This document shows, in pieces, positions 39,370-46,898 of a DNA stretch of 54,491 bases. Within the stretch, counting starts at the first letter, position 1; each line of letters starts with the position of its first letter. The notes under the pieces are model-generated. The model did no database searches, was not told where the DNA came from, and saw only the letters and a list, made by a program, of their open reading frames with translations. The DNA comes from Lacrimispora sp. (GTDB lineage Bacteria; Bacillota; Clostridia; Lachnospirales; Lachnospiraceae). Where the stretch lies: NCBI GenBank assembly GCA_029256305.1, contig JAQSYE010000004.1, forward strand, positions 1-54,491, read 5' to 3'. The position numbers were made by a program, and so were the translations under genes.

Positions 39370-40491
39370 ATGCCAGTTTACAAAGACGAAGAGCGAGGTA
39401 CATACTATTGCAAATTTTACTATACTGATTATGCAGGAAAAAGACAGCAGAAGAAAAAAAGGGGCTTTAAGCTCCAGAGGGATGCAAAAGAATGGGAAAG
39501 ATCGTTTTTATCTCAAAACAGCTCTAGTCTTTTAATGACATTTAAAGATTTCACTGAAATATATTTTGAAGATATGGAAAATCGTTTAAAACAATCCACA
39601 ATTATTTGTAAACAAAATATTGTTATCAACAAATTAATGCCATTTTTCGGAGATATCCCTATGGATAAGATAACACCGCAGGTCATAAGAACTTGGCAAA
39701 ATGAGGTATTATCTCACAAAGACGAAAAAGACAATCCCTTTAGTCCAATCTACCTACGTGCTATGGATAAACAGCTGAGGTGTATATTTAATTATGCAGT
39801 TACCTATTATGGTCTGAAAGCAAGCCCTTGCAAAAAAGCCGGATCTATCGGAAGCTCTGACAATGGAAAAGAAATGTCATTCTGGACAAAAGAAGAATTT
39901 GATAAATTTATAAACTCTGTTGACGATCCAGGATTAAACGAAGCGTTCACAGTCCTATATTACACAGGTATGCGAGTTGGGGAAATGCTTGCTCTTACAT
40001 GGGCGGATATAGATCTTACAAATCGTATTATCAACATAACTAAAACATACCACCGCTTTGGATCAGACGATATAATAACCACTCCTAAAACACGGCGCAG
40101 CGTAAGAAAGGTTCCTATCCCTTTATTTTTGTGTGATAGCCTTCTTAGGTATAAGCTAAGGCACTATAATCCAGACGAAAAAGACAGGGCCTTTCAATAT
40201 ACCAAAGTAATTATGGGCAGGAAATTACGGGCATACTGCGCGCTGGCCGGAGTCAAGCGCATCCGAGTTCATGACTTAAGACATAGCCATGTGTCCCTTT
40301 TAATTAATCTGGATTTCAAGCCCCTACTAATTGCCGAACGAATTGGAGACTCTGTTGATATGGTAAACAATGTTTATGGCCACCTCTATCCGAACGAGCA
40401 CACCGCTCTGGTGGATAAATTAGAAGAATTGAATAATAGTACCAAAATAGTACCAAAGCAAAAAAATAAGCCATCAAAACCCCTTATTTAA
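39370..40491 (+). CDS. int: Tyrosine integrase
   Basis: A 373-residue phage integrase. An arm-binding N-terminal domain (residues 1-50: GTYYCKFYYTDYAGKRQQKK) and a core-binding domain (about 55-150) precede the catalytic domain with R202 (TGMRVGEML), H301-x-x-R304 (HDLRHSH) and the nucleophile Y336 (NVYGHLYP). It integrates and excises the prophage. It points towards the right end, so attP lies downstream. The last codons encode the TAGTACC repeats. A truncated relative lies about 0.8 kb downstream. Confidence 0.95.
   Translation: MPVYKDEERGTYYCKFYYTDYAGKRQQKKKRGFKLQRDAKEWERSFLSQNSSSLLMTFKDFTEIYFEDMENRLKQSTIICKQNIVINKLMPFFGDIPMDKITPQVIRTWQNEVLSHKDEKDNPFSPIYLRAMDKQLRCIFNYAVTYYGLKASPCKKAGSIGSSDNGKEMSFWTKEEFDKFINSVDDPGLNEAFTVLYYTGMRVGEMLALTWADIDLTNRIINITKTYHRFGSDDIITTPKTRRSVRKVPIPLFLCDSLLRYKLRHYNPDEKDRAFQYTKVIMGRKLRAYCALAGVKRIRVHDLRHSHVSLLINLDFKPLLIAERIGDSVDMVNNVYGHLYPNEHTALVDKLEELNNSTKIVPKQKNKPSKPLI
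40437..40454 (+). repeat. Paired TAGTACC motif inside the integrase 3' end
   Basis: TAGTACC at 40437-40443 and 40448-40454, 11 bp apart, embedded in integrase codons for NSTKIVP. It matches the pair at 211/222 at the other end and fits integrase arm sites. Confidence 0.6.
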
Positions 40492-40762
40492 AGGCATTCT
40501 AGGCTTTTTGATATTTTCCAAACAGAACGGTGCTTACTAAAATCACCTCCTTGTGCCTGTCCAATATCATCTCTTGGGAATTATTGTAATATAATACGCC
40601 TTAACTTTTTTGCAGTTTCAGGCAATGGTTTGAAGAGTCAGCCCTGCACCGCTCAGAGCACATTGGGCGGTTCATTGTTCTTTGTGAAAGAGGTGAATTT
40701 ATTTGTAATTTCGTTGCAGAACCATGGACTATTGCTTGATTTGCTGTCCTTGCTAAAAATAG

Positions 40763-40780
40763 TAGTATCATTCTAGTACC
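40763..40780 (+). repeat. Third paired motif (TAGTATC + TAGTACC)
   Basis: TAGTATC at 40763-40769 and TAGTACC at 40774-40780, spaced 11 bp. The 19 bases from 40763 match the left-end copy from 211 at 17 positions, making this the best counterpart of the left-end pair. Confidence 0.55.
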
Positions 40781-40799
40781 AAAGTGACGGCACTTTTAC

Positions 40800-40828
40800 T
40801 TGCAAATAAAGCACTTATGTATTAGAAT
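40800..40828 (+). promoter_or_regulatory. Promoter of the putative antitoxin RNA
   Basis: TTGCAA (40800-40805), 17-bp spacer, TAGAAT (40823-40828). It points at the short RNA that ends at the hairpin 40888-40928, facing the toxin-like gene. Confidence 0.55.
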
Positions 40829-40834
40829 AGTATT

Positions 40835-40928
40835 AATGAAACAACCGCCCCAATACAAGGGGTTGGCCCATAAGAAGATAGAAAATTCCACCCCGCTTAA
40901 CACGCCAATGTTTACAAGGGTGGTTTTT
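40835..40928 (+). ncRNA. Putative antisense antitoxin RNA (type I module)
   Basis: A predicted RNA of about 94 nt from the promoter above to an intrinsic terminator: CCACCC (40888-40893) pairs with GGGTGG (40918-40923) followed by TTTTT. A first hairpin joins CCGCCCC and GGGGTTGG near 40845-40866. It converges on the toxin-like gene transcribed from the other strand, whose mRNA should run into this region, so the 3' ends would overlap as in txpA/ratA and bsrG/SR4. RNA ends are predicted only. Confidence 0.55.
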
Positions 40929-40961
40929 CTATGCCTGTTTCCAGGACTTTATAGAAAAACG

Positions 40962-41045
40962 CTACTTACAATTATAAAAAATAAAGGTAAGCAATGCTAA
41001 AATAAATGAACCAAAGGCCATAAGGTCTTTAAAGTCATATTTCAT
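40962..41045 (-). CDS. Type I toxin-like membrane peptide (holin-like/TxpA class)
   Basis: A 27-residue peptide too short for routine gene calling: a hydrophilic start (MKYDFKDLMAFG), then one membrane segment (SFILALLTFIFY) and NCK. ATG 41045 has the very strong ribosome site TAGGAGGTGG. Just upstream, CTATCT (41058-41063) and AGATAG (41070-41075) form a hairpin adjoining it, and such sequestering structures are usual for type I toxins. The layout FxxLMxFGxFxxxLLTFI is that of Firmicute holin-like toxins. With the convergent RNA it forms a probable toxin-antitoxin pair stabilising the prophage. Confidence 0.7.
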   Translation of the reverse strand: MKYDFKDLMAFGSFILALLTFIFYNCK

Positions 41046-41227
41046 TCGCACCACCTCCTATCTATGTAGAGATAGAAGGCCAACGCCCTTGTAGTGACAC
41101 GATTGTTCCATGCCACTATGGTAACATATCCCATTTCAATGTGCAATTGCTTTTCCTTTTCTATCCTGTATGACTTCGTCATCATGTGGTCACTATATGT
41201 AAAGCGATAGGAATTATGTTTGTATGA

Positions 41228-41389
41228 ATCCGCAATATCCGTCACAGCCATGTTTCAATGCGTATATATGGAATTTTCCCACATCTTATAGCAGATCGAA
41301 TCGGTGCTACTGTAGATATGGCAAGTAACGTATATGGACATTTATATCCTAACCGTCACATTGAAATTGCGAGAAATTACAGGAAATAG
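41228..41389 (+). pseudogene. 3' remnant of a second tyrosine integrase
   Basis: The frame starting at ATC 41228, just after an in-frame stop, reads IRHSHVS (catalytic HxxR region partly kept), then LIADRIGATVDMASNVYGHL with the nucleophile Tyr, and stops at 41389. It aligns with the last 70 residues of the intact integrase (HDLRHSHVS, LLIAERIGDSVDMVNNVYGH) with one residue deleted. Everything upstream of the last 54 codons is gone. It is divergent, so it derives from another related element rather than a recent duplication. Confidence 0.85.
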
Positions 41390-41404
41390 TATCATATTAG
41401 CATC
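41387..41404 (+). repeat. Fourth paired motif, behind the integrase remnant
   Basis: TAGTATC (41387-41393) and TAGCATC (41398-41404), again 11 bp apart, starting at the remnant's stop codon, in the same position relative to the gene end as the pair in the intact integrase. It looks like the diverged arm site of the older element. Confidence 0.5.
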
Positions 41405-41416
41405 ATACGAAAATAC

Positions 41417-41458
41417 AAAACCGGAAAATCCCAGTAATTAGATAGGATACCCGGTTTT
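41417..41458 (+). terminator. Intrinsic terminator after the integrase remnant
   Basis: AAAACCGG (41417-41424) pairs with CCGGTTTT (41451-41458), continuing as TTTTTT. The 26-base loop includes a smaller ATCC/GGAT pairing. It shields mecA from upstream transcription and is the last prophage-like feature on this side. Confidence 0.7.
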
Positions 41459-41490
41459 TTGCATATAAACCTTAAATTTATATAAATTTT

Positions 41491-41520
41491 TTCACATAGT
41501 AATTGCCTTTTTGCTATAAT
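41491..41520 (+). promoter_or_regulatory. Probable mecA promoter
   Basis: TTCACA (41491-41496), 18-bp spacer, TATAAT (41515-41520). Located 71 bases before the ATG, right of the prophage, so mecA keeps its own promoter after integration. Confidence 0.55.
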
Positions 41521-41591
41521 ATATAGTATAGTTATGTTGAGGAAGTATGTAAAAAATATTCACCATTTTAAAAAGAACAGGAAGTGATCCT

Positions 41592-42311
41592 ATGAAGATA
41601 GAACGTATCAATGAAAATCAGATCCGTTGTACGCTTACCAGTTTTGATTTAAGCGTCCGAAACCTCAATTTAGGCGAACTTGCCTACGGCAGTGAAAAAG
41701 CCCGCAACCTGTTCCGCGAGATGATTCAAAAAGCCTCTAACGAAGTGGGATTTGAAGCTGAAGACATTCCTCTCATGGTAGAAGCAATTCCGTTATCCAA
41801 CGAAAGCGTGATGTTAGTAATCACTAAGATCGATGATCCGGAAGAATTAGATACAAGGTTTGCAAAATTTTCACCAACAACAGATGAGGACTTAGATTCC
41901 ATGTCGGCAGATCTGGCAAGCGAGCTTTTAGAAGGTGCTGAAGGCCTGTTAGATCTATTGGGAATTGACAAAAAAGATGAGCCGGAAGAAGAAAAACCAA
42001 AAGAGCAGTCAAACACTTCCTCAGTAAGAATCTACTGTTTTCAGAGTCTGGATCAAATTTCTGATGCTGCAAAGATCATCGGACAGGTTTATGATGGCAG
42101 GAATACTTTATATAAAAAACCAAATACCAGACAGTATTATCTGGTAATACGTAACACACCTGAGAAGTCTCTGGACTTTAGCCGGGTATGCAATCTTCTT
42201 GCAGAATACGGTTCCAAGATTCATCAGGATTACGCTTCCGAAGCGTACTACAAGGAACATTACGAGGTCCTGATTGAGGGGAATGCCCTTCAGTCACTTG
42301 CACAACTTTAA
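41592..42311 (+). CDS. mecA: MecA-type adaptor protein for ClpCP
   Basis: A 239-residue adaptor that brings substrates to the ClpC/ClpP protease. The N-terminal domain (MKIERINENQIRCTLTSFDL; LFREMIQKASNEVGFEAEDI) and the C-terminal ClpC-binding half (RIYCFQSLDQISDAAKIIGQ, YYLVIRNTPEKSLDFSRVCN) are clear, separated by the usual acidic linker (ELLEGAEGLLDLLGIDKKDE). ATG 41592 follows CAGGAAGTGATC. It is the intact host gene to the right of the prophage, read away from it. Confidence 0.93.
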   Translation: MKIERINENQIRCTLTSFDLSVRNLNLGELAYGSEKARNLFREMIQKASNEVGFEAEDIPLMVEAIPLSNESVMLVITKIDDPEELDTRFAKFSPTTDEDLDSMSADLASELLEGAEGLLDLLGIDKKDEPEEEKPKEQSNTSSVRIYCFQSLDQISDAAKIIGQVYDGRNTLYKKPNTRQYYLVIRNTPEKSLDFSRVCNLLAEYGSKIHQDYASEAYYKEHYEVLIEGNALQSLAQL

Positions 42312-42347
42312 TCCCGTTCCTTTGTTCATAGTACTTCATCACAAGCC

Positions 42348-42385
42348 AAAATGAGGTTCGGCCCGCTAGGGTCGAACCTCATTTT
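42348..42385. terminator. Bidirectional terminator between mecA and the esterase
   Basis: A perfect 13-bp stem (42348-42360 with 42373-42385), 12-base loop, A-run on one side and T-run on the other. It serves both converging genes; the esterase stop codon touches its right arm. Confidence 0.9.
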
Positions 42386-43272
42386 TAAATTTCTCCATCA
42401 TCCAGAAAAAATGCGGAGATTAGCTCTAATGTCGCATCTGTCTCCCTGCAGGGAATTAAAATCCAGTCATGAATCATGCCTGCGCCTTTTTTATAGATCA
42501 ACTCTGTTCCTTTTAAATGACCCGTTTTTTCTGCAAGCAGCTCACAATCCGGAGTCATAATATCCTCCGTTCCTGAAAATACCAGAATTTTACCCAGATG
42601 ATCCCAGTCCCCATATAACGGAGAAACAAAAGGGTGGTCAGAAGCAAGCAGACCCCGATAACGAACTCCTGTTTCTTTTAATGCTCCTACAGGAAGGAGA
42701 TAATCTGTCTTTTTGGCTATCTTAATCATAGGATTATCCAGTGTAATATCCAGCCAGGGTGAAATTACTGCGGTTTTAACCGGTGAAGGCAAGTTCTTAA
42801 CATCCCGAAGCTCCTGTAAAAAGGAAAGAGCCAGGCCTCCTCCGGAAAAATCTCCCCAAAAAAAGAATTGATCTTCCGGACACTCCTTAACAAGGCGGCT
42901 GTAAACATGAAGCAGATATTGGTGCACTTCTAAAGCTGTATATTCCGGTGACAGCGGACAAAACGGAATGGTAACCTTCATTCGCTGGGAAATAGCAAAA
43001 TATTCTGCGAGTTTTAGATAACGGTGGGATGGTTCCATGGAATATGCACCCCCAGGCAGCATTAAAATGTGCTTCGGACTGGTATAGCTGCCGTTGATGG
43101 TGACTCCTGCGAATCCATCTACACTCCACTCTTTCACACGAACTTTTTTTGTAAAATGATCCCGGTCAATGACATTACCACCTCGTGGAGGTGATAAAAG
43201 CTCAGCTTCCATCTTTTTTTCTGCATTACCAAATCCCGCTAAAAATTTTGTCATTTGTATCTTCAGGCTCAC
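42385..43272 (-). CDS. Alpha/beta hydrolase (HSL-like esterase) with altered nucleophile motif
   Basis: A 295-residue alpha/beta hydrolase of the hormone-sensitive-lipase group. LMLPGGAYSM stands where HGGG(A/G)Y is usual (oxyanion hole), and TVIPFCPLSPEY and SPWLDITLDNP are typical. The elbow reads WGDFSGGGLALS: where the family has GDSAGG or GDSSGG, this protein has Phe (codon TTT) at the nucleophile and Ser one place on. Asp (GTEDIMTPD) and His (GMIHDW) of the triad are present. Either the next Ser substitutes or the enzyme is impaired. It ends at the terminator shared with mecA. Confidence 0.85.
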   Translation of the reverse strand: MSLKIQMTKFLAGFGNAEKKMEAELLSPPRGGNVIDRDHFTKKVRVKEWSVDGFAGVTINGSYTSPKHILMLPGGAYSMEPSHRYLKLAEYFAISQRMKVTIPFCPLSPEYTALEVHQYLLHVYSRLVKECPEDQFFFWGDFSGGGLALSFLQELRDVKNLPSPVKTAVISPWLDITLDNPMIKIAKKTDYLLPVGALKETGVRYRGLLASDHPFVSPLYGDWDHLGKILVFSGTEDIMTPDCELLAEKTGHLKGTELIYKKGAGMIHDWILIPCRETDATLELISAFFLDDGEI

Positions 43273-43299
43273 GATTGTCGTTCTCCTTCCGGTTAAAGC

Positions 43300-44688
43300 T
43301 TATGAGACCTTACAGGCTTTGTCTAATTTCCTTAATTCATGAATGATAAACTGACTGACCACCAATGCTGATATGATATCTGCCGCAGGCCCTGCATACA
43401 AGATTCCATCCAGGCCAAAGTGAAGCGGAAGAATTAAAATCAGCGGAATTAATAATAGAAGCTGGCGAAGCATGGACAAAACAGATGCTTTAAAGGGCTG
43501 TCCCGTTGACTGGAAATAGCTGGTGCTGACAACCTGAAAACCTGCTGCAAATATACCAAGCATGTAAATCCTTAAGCAGCGCTCAGCAAACATGTTAAAC
43601 TGAGGATCCTCAGTGCCGAACAAACTTAATATGGCTCCCGGGAAGAGCTGGCAGATCAACCAGCCGCACACTGCCACACCGGTTGCTGATGTTGCCGCGA
43701 CCAGAAATGTTTTTCTCACTCGCTTTGGTTGATTTGCACCTTTATTAAACCCAAAGATGGGCTGTGATCCAATTCCGATTCCAAGACAGATAGAAACTAA
43801 GATCATGCCGATCTTGTTGACAATTCCCATGGCACTAAGTGCAACATCTCCGCCAACAGCGGTCTGATTACCATAATACACCAGAGAATTATTCATGACA
43901 ACCTGCAAAATGGTCGAAGCTATCTGTGTAATAAAGCTTGATATTCCAAGAGGAAGAGCAAGCCGGCATACTTCCATATCAACGTGCATGGTCTTTCTAT
44001 TAAAACGCATATTTTTGCCTTTTTTCATAAAATATACGACTAAAACCACTGCTGAAATAATCTGGGAAGTGATGGTTGCTATCGCAGCTCCCGTAACGCC
44101 CCAGCCAAAAACAAAAATATAAATCGGGTCAAGTATGGTATTTAAAAATGCGCCTGCCAACATGGCATACATAGACAGAGACGGACTGCCGTCAGTCCTT
44201 GCCATATTACTTAGTACCACCGCAAGCATATTAAACGGAGTTCCCAATAACATTACAGAGGTATACTGTCTGGCATATACCATGGTATTCTCTGTAGCGC
44301 CAAAAAGCTTTAACATGGGATCCAGAAATGCAAAGCCTGCAACCACTACTACAGCACTTGCAGCCAGAGTAAGAACTGTAACGGTTCCCAGGGTTTTCTG
44401 TGCTTCTTCTTCCTTCTTTTCACCAAGTTTAATGGCTGAATAAGCACTACCTGCCGCTCCCAGGAGCGTTGATACTGCTAAAACAATCGTTACAATTGGA
44501 AACGCGATGGTAGTCGCCGCATTCCCCAGATAACCAATTCCCTGGCCGATAAATATCTGATCTACGATGTTATAGATTGAGTTTACCAGCATAGCAATAA
44601 TTGCAGGGAGCGCAAACTGCATCAGCAGGTGTCCAATGGGTTTATAGCCAAGGGGATTTCCCCCCTGATTTATCTTGTTGTGTTCCAT
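43300..44688 (-). CDS. MATE family multidrug efflux transporter
   Basis: A 462-residue integral membrane protein with about twelve hydrophobic helices in two similar halves. The family features are clear: FALPAIIAMLVNSIYNIVDQ, the GxGxxGNAA region, DPIYIFVFGWGVTGAAIAT, and QPIFGFNKGA in the second half. MATE pumps export cationic drugs using Na+ or H+ gradients. It is followed upstream by a MarR regulator (9-base gap), so the pair probably forms a regulated efflux operon. Confidence 0.93.
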   Translation of the reverse strand: MEHNKINQGGNPLGYKPIGHLLMQFALPAIIAMLVNSIYNIVDQIFIGQGIGYLGNAATTIAFPIVTIVLAVSTLLGAAGSAYSAIKLGEKKEEEAQKTLGTVTVLTLAASAVVVVAGFAFLDPMLKLFGATENTMVYARQYTSVMLLGTPFNMLAVVLSNMARTDGSPSLSMYAMLAGAFLNTILDPIYIFVFGWGVTGAAIATITSQIISAVVLVVYFMKKGKNMRFNRKTMHVDMEVCRLALPLGISSFITQIASTILQVVMNNSLVYYGNQTAVGGDVALSAMGIVNKIGMILVSICLGIGIGSQPIFGFNKGANQPKRVRKTFLVAATSATGVAVCGWLICQLFPGAILSLFGTEDPQFNMFAERCLRIYMLGIFAAGFQVVSTSYFQSTGQPFKASVLSMLRQLLLLIPLILILPLHFGLDGILYAGPAADIISALVVSQFIIHELRKLDKACKVS

Positions 44689-44696
44689 AATGTATA

Positions 44697-45146
44697 TTAT
44701 TCCTTTCCCTTTTGCTTCGTATTAAAACGATGTGCATTATCAGCCATGCGGATAAGCAACTGCTCTGCCTCTTTACGCTCTGTATCTGTAAGTCCTTCTA
44801 AAATTATTTCCGCCCATTCATCCACACACTCCTGGGTCTTCTCCACAACCGGTTTCGCCCGGTCAGTTAAATAAATCCTCCGTATCCGTTTGTCCCCTTC
44901 TTCCATTTCCGTCCGGACATATCCCTCTTCTTCCAGTTTTTTCACTGCCCGCGTAGCTGTTGCTTTGTCATAGTTTCCATTTAATGCCAGCTCATGAAAA
45001 TTCATGCCCGGATGATTAAAAATCTGCAATAAAAAAAACTGTTGTCCACAGCCTATCTGAAAAGAGGATAATCGGTTTGCATAAAACATATTATTCAGCC
45101 TTTGGATGATCGAAATATATTTCCCGATTTCCCTGTGTTTATCCAT
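44697..45146 (-). CDS. MarR family regulator of the efflux operon
   Basis: A 149-residue winged-helix regulator. Helices and the recognition region are visible: FQIGCGQQFFLLQIFNHPGM, LALNGNYDKATATRAVKKLE, and the wing EEGYVRTEMEEGDKRIRRIY. I start at ATG 45146 after AGGAGGTG; the longer frame's first residues come from this ribosome site. An excellent palindrome upstream (45211-45236) is the probable operator for autoregulation and control of the MATE gene. Confidence 0.92.
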   Translation of the reverse strand: MDKHREIGKYISIIQRLNNMFYANRLSSFQIGCGQQFFLLQIFNHPGMNFHELALNGNYDKATATRAVKKLEEEGYVRTEMEEGDKRIRRIYLTDRAKPVVEKTQECVDEWAEIILEGLTDTERKEAEQLLIRMADNAHRFNTKQKGKE

Positions 45147-45210
45147 TTGATTCACCTCCTGGTGTTCAAACACGTACAATCAAATAATAATTCAAAAAAC
45201 AGCATATCAC

Positions 45211-45236
45211 AAAATAGTTGCAATCGCAACTATTTT
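45211..45236. promoter_or_regulatory. Probable MarR operator
   Basis: A perfect inverted repeat with 11-bp arms (45211-45221 and 45226-45236) around AATC; the core is TAGTTGC-AATC-GCAACTA. It lies 65 bases upstream of the MarR start, and size and symmetry fit a MarR dimer. Confidence 0.8.
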
Positions 45237-45263
45237 ATTCTGCTATATAATAAAAAAAATGGC

Positions 45264-45294
45264 AAAAGGACCGGTCATAAAGACCGATCCTTTT
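45264..45294 (-). terminator. Terminator after sdaAA
   Basis: AAAAGGA (45264-45270) with TCCTTTT (45288-45294) and inner CGGTC/GACCG form a strong stem. Read leftwards from sdaAA it is followed by a T-rich run. Confidence 0.85.
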
Positions 45295-45315
45295 CTACAT
45301 AAGTTGTACCTGATT

Positions 45316-46191
45316 TTAATTTTTAAAAATCTGGCAGGTTCTGGCACAGGCAGCCTCTGTTGCTGCACACCCTCCAAGTGCTGTCTCTCTTAATTCAAAT
45401 GGAATGGAGCGTCCAACCACCATCATGGTATCTACCATCTGGTCAAATGGTATCAGCTGTCTGATTCCGGCCAGGGCCATTTCAGCGCAGACCAACGCAT
45501 TGGAAGCACCGATTACATTACGGCTCTGACATGGACATTCCACCAGTCCGGCTACCGGATCACAGACAAGTCCAAGTAAATTAACAAGCGCTGCTGAAGC
45601 GGCATCCATGCACTGCTGTGGTGTTCCACCCATGATCTCCGCCGCGGCCGCAGCTGCCATGGCAGAGGCTGCACCTACCTCAGCCTGACATCCAGCCTGA
45701 GCTCCCGCAACGGTTGCATTCCTCATAATTAAATAACCAATGGCACTTGCTGTAAAAAGGCCGTCTATAATCTGTTCATCATCAAGAGAAAACTCTTCCT
45801 CCAGTGCCAGCAAAAGACCGGGAAGGACACCTGAACTTCCGGCAGTCGGCGCTGCCACAATAAGACCCATGGAGGCATTCACCTCAAGAACCGCCAGCGA
45901 ATAGGTAATTGCCTTGGAAAGCATGCTTCCGCATATGGATTTCCCCTGCCGTCTTCTGTCCCTTACCTTTTTTGCCTCTCCCCCGATGAGACCTCCAATG
46001 GAAGGAACTGGTTCATCTAATGGCTTATGACAGGCCTCTTTCATGATCCGGAATGCTTCCTTCATTCGTTTCGTTATATCTTCCGGAGTTGCCCCATATT
46101 CACTGATCTCACGCTGAAGCATGATATCGGAGATCCGGCAGCTGTTCTCTTCGCACAATTGCAGTAACTCTTGTCCTGAAATAAAATCCAT
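45316..46191 (-). CDS. sdaAA: L-serine dehydratase, iron-sulfur, alpha subunit
   Basis: A 291-residue catalytic subunit of the two-component, 4Fe-4S L-serine dehydratase (L-serine to pyruvate and ammonia). Family features: PSIGGLIGGEAKKV, APTAGSSGVLPGLL, NATVAGAQAGCQAEVG and CDPVAGLVECPCQSRN, with GGCAATEAAC near the end; several of these Cys residues hold the cluster. It is adjacent to the beta-subunit gene (eight-base gap), as usual in Firmicutes. Confidence 0.95.
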   Translation of the reverse strand: MDFISGQELLQLCEENSCRISDIMLQREISEYGATPEDITKRMKEAFRIMKEACHKPLDEPVPSIGGLIGGEAKKVRDRRRQGKSICGSMLSKAITYSLAVLEVNASMGLIVAAPTAGSSGVLPGLLLALEEEFSLDDEQIIDGLFTASAIGYLIMRNATVAGAQAGCQAEVGAASAMAAAAAAEIMGGTPQQCMDAASAALVNLLGLVCDPVAGLVECPCQSRNVIGASNALVCAEMALAGIRQLIPFDQMVDTMMVVGRSIPFELRETALGGCAATEAACARTCQIFKN

Positions 46192-46199
46192 AGCTCCTC

Positions 46200-46868
46200 C
46201 TAAATCTGAATCAGCATTACATCTTCAACTTTTTCATGTTCCCGCAGTTTTTCAAGCAGCTCCTGGGGAATCTCTTCATCTGATTCCACTACAGAATAGG
46301 CAGTAGCCCCTTTCTTTTCCCGGTACAGACGCATAAATGCGATGTTAACATTTCTTTCGCTTAAGCAGGTAGCGATATAGGCCACCATTCCCGGATAGTC
46401 CAAATGCCGGATTACCAGAGTGGAGTACTCTCCTGTAAAATCAACATCAACACCATTGATTTTAACAATCTTTACCTTACCGCCGCCGACAGACACTCCC
46501 CGTACAGACATAAGCGTTCCATCTGTGCCGGTCAAATGAATCTCAACGGTATTCGGATGAACTTCCGTTTCTTTTTCATTGGTGACAAAAGAATAAATAA
46601 GTCCCTGCTCTTCCGCCAGCTGAAAAGAATTCTTAATCCTTAAATCGTGAGTCTCAAATCCCAGCATTCCTCCCAACAGGGCGCGGTCTGTGCCGTGCCC
46701 CTTGTAAGTCCTGGCAAATGATCCGTATAATACGAATTCAACCTCTTTGACAGAGCCAGGAAATAATTTTTTCACCAGAAGTGCGATGGCTACGGCACCT
46801 GCCGTATGGGAGCTTGACGGTCCAACCATATTGGGACCGATCACATCAAATATACTGATTGACGGCAT
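46200..46868 (-). CDS. sdaAB: L-serine dehydratase, iron-sulfur, beta subunit
   Basis: A 222-residue beta subunit. The N-terminus SIFDVIGPNMVGPSSSHTAG is the family signature, where the SSSHTAG part contacts the substrate. The C-terminal half is an ACT domain (RHLDYPGMVAYIATCLSERN) for serine sensing. I start at ATG 46868 after AAAGGAG; the six extra upstream codons cover that ribosome site. It forms an operon with sdaAA and the symporter gene upstream. Confidence 0.95.
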   Translation of the reverse strand: MPSISIFDVIGPNMVGPSSSHTAGAVAIALLVKKLFPGSVKEVEFVLYGSFARTYKGHGTDRALLGGMLGFETHDLRIKNSFQLAEEQGLIYSFVTNEKETEVHPNTVEIHLTGTDGTLMSVRGVSVGGGKVKIVKINGVDVDFTGEYSTLVIRHLDYPGMVAYIATCLSERNVNIAFMRLYREKKGATAYSVVESDEEIPQELLEKLREHEKVEDVMLIQI

Positions 46869-46898
46869 ATCATTTGCTCCTTTCAAAGCATGCTAATT

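Noticed and set aside
328-40820. AAGCACTT shared near 320-327 and 40809-40816 as att core
   Set aside because: Eight bases only and lying inside promoter sequences on both sides. Not enough to call an attachment site.
40800-41000. 66-residue rightward frame right of the integrase
   Set aside because: It overlaps the predicted antitoxin RNA, its terminator and the toxin-like gene on the other strand, and has no ribosome site.
41042-41251. 69-residue leftward frame upstream of the toxin-like gene
   Set aside because: Its 3' part is the toxin leader hairpin and ribosome site, and its 5' part is antisense to the integrase remnant. It is a chance frame.
45211-45236. Relation of the MarR operator to the phage palindrome GTTGCGAC...
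   Set aside because: Both contain GTTGC/GCAAC, but the core bases and spacing differ and the loci are unrelated. The shared pentamer is not meaningful.
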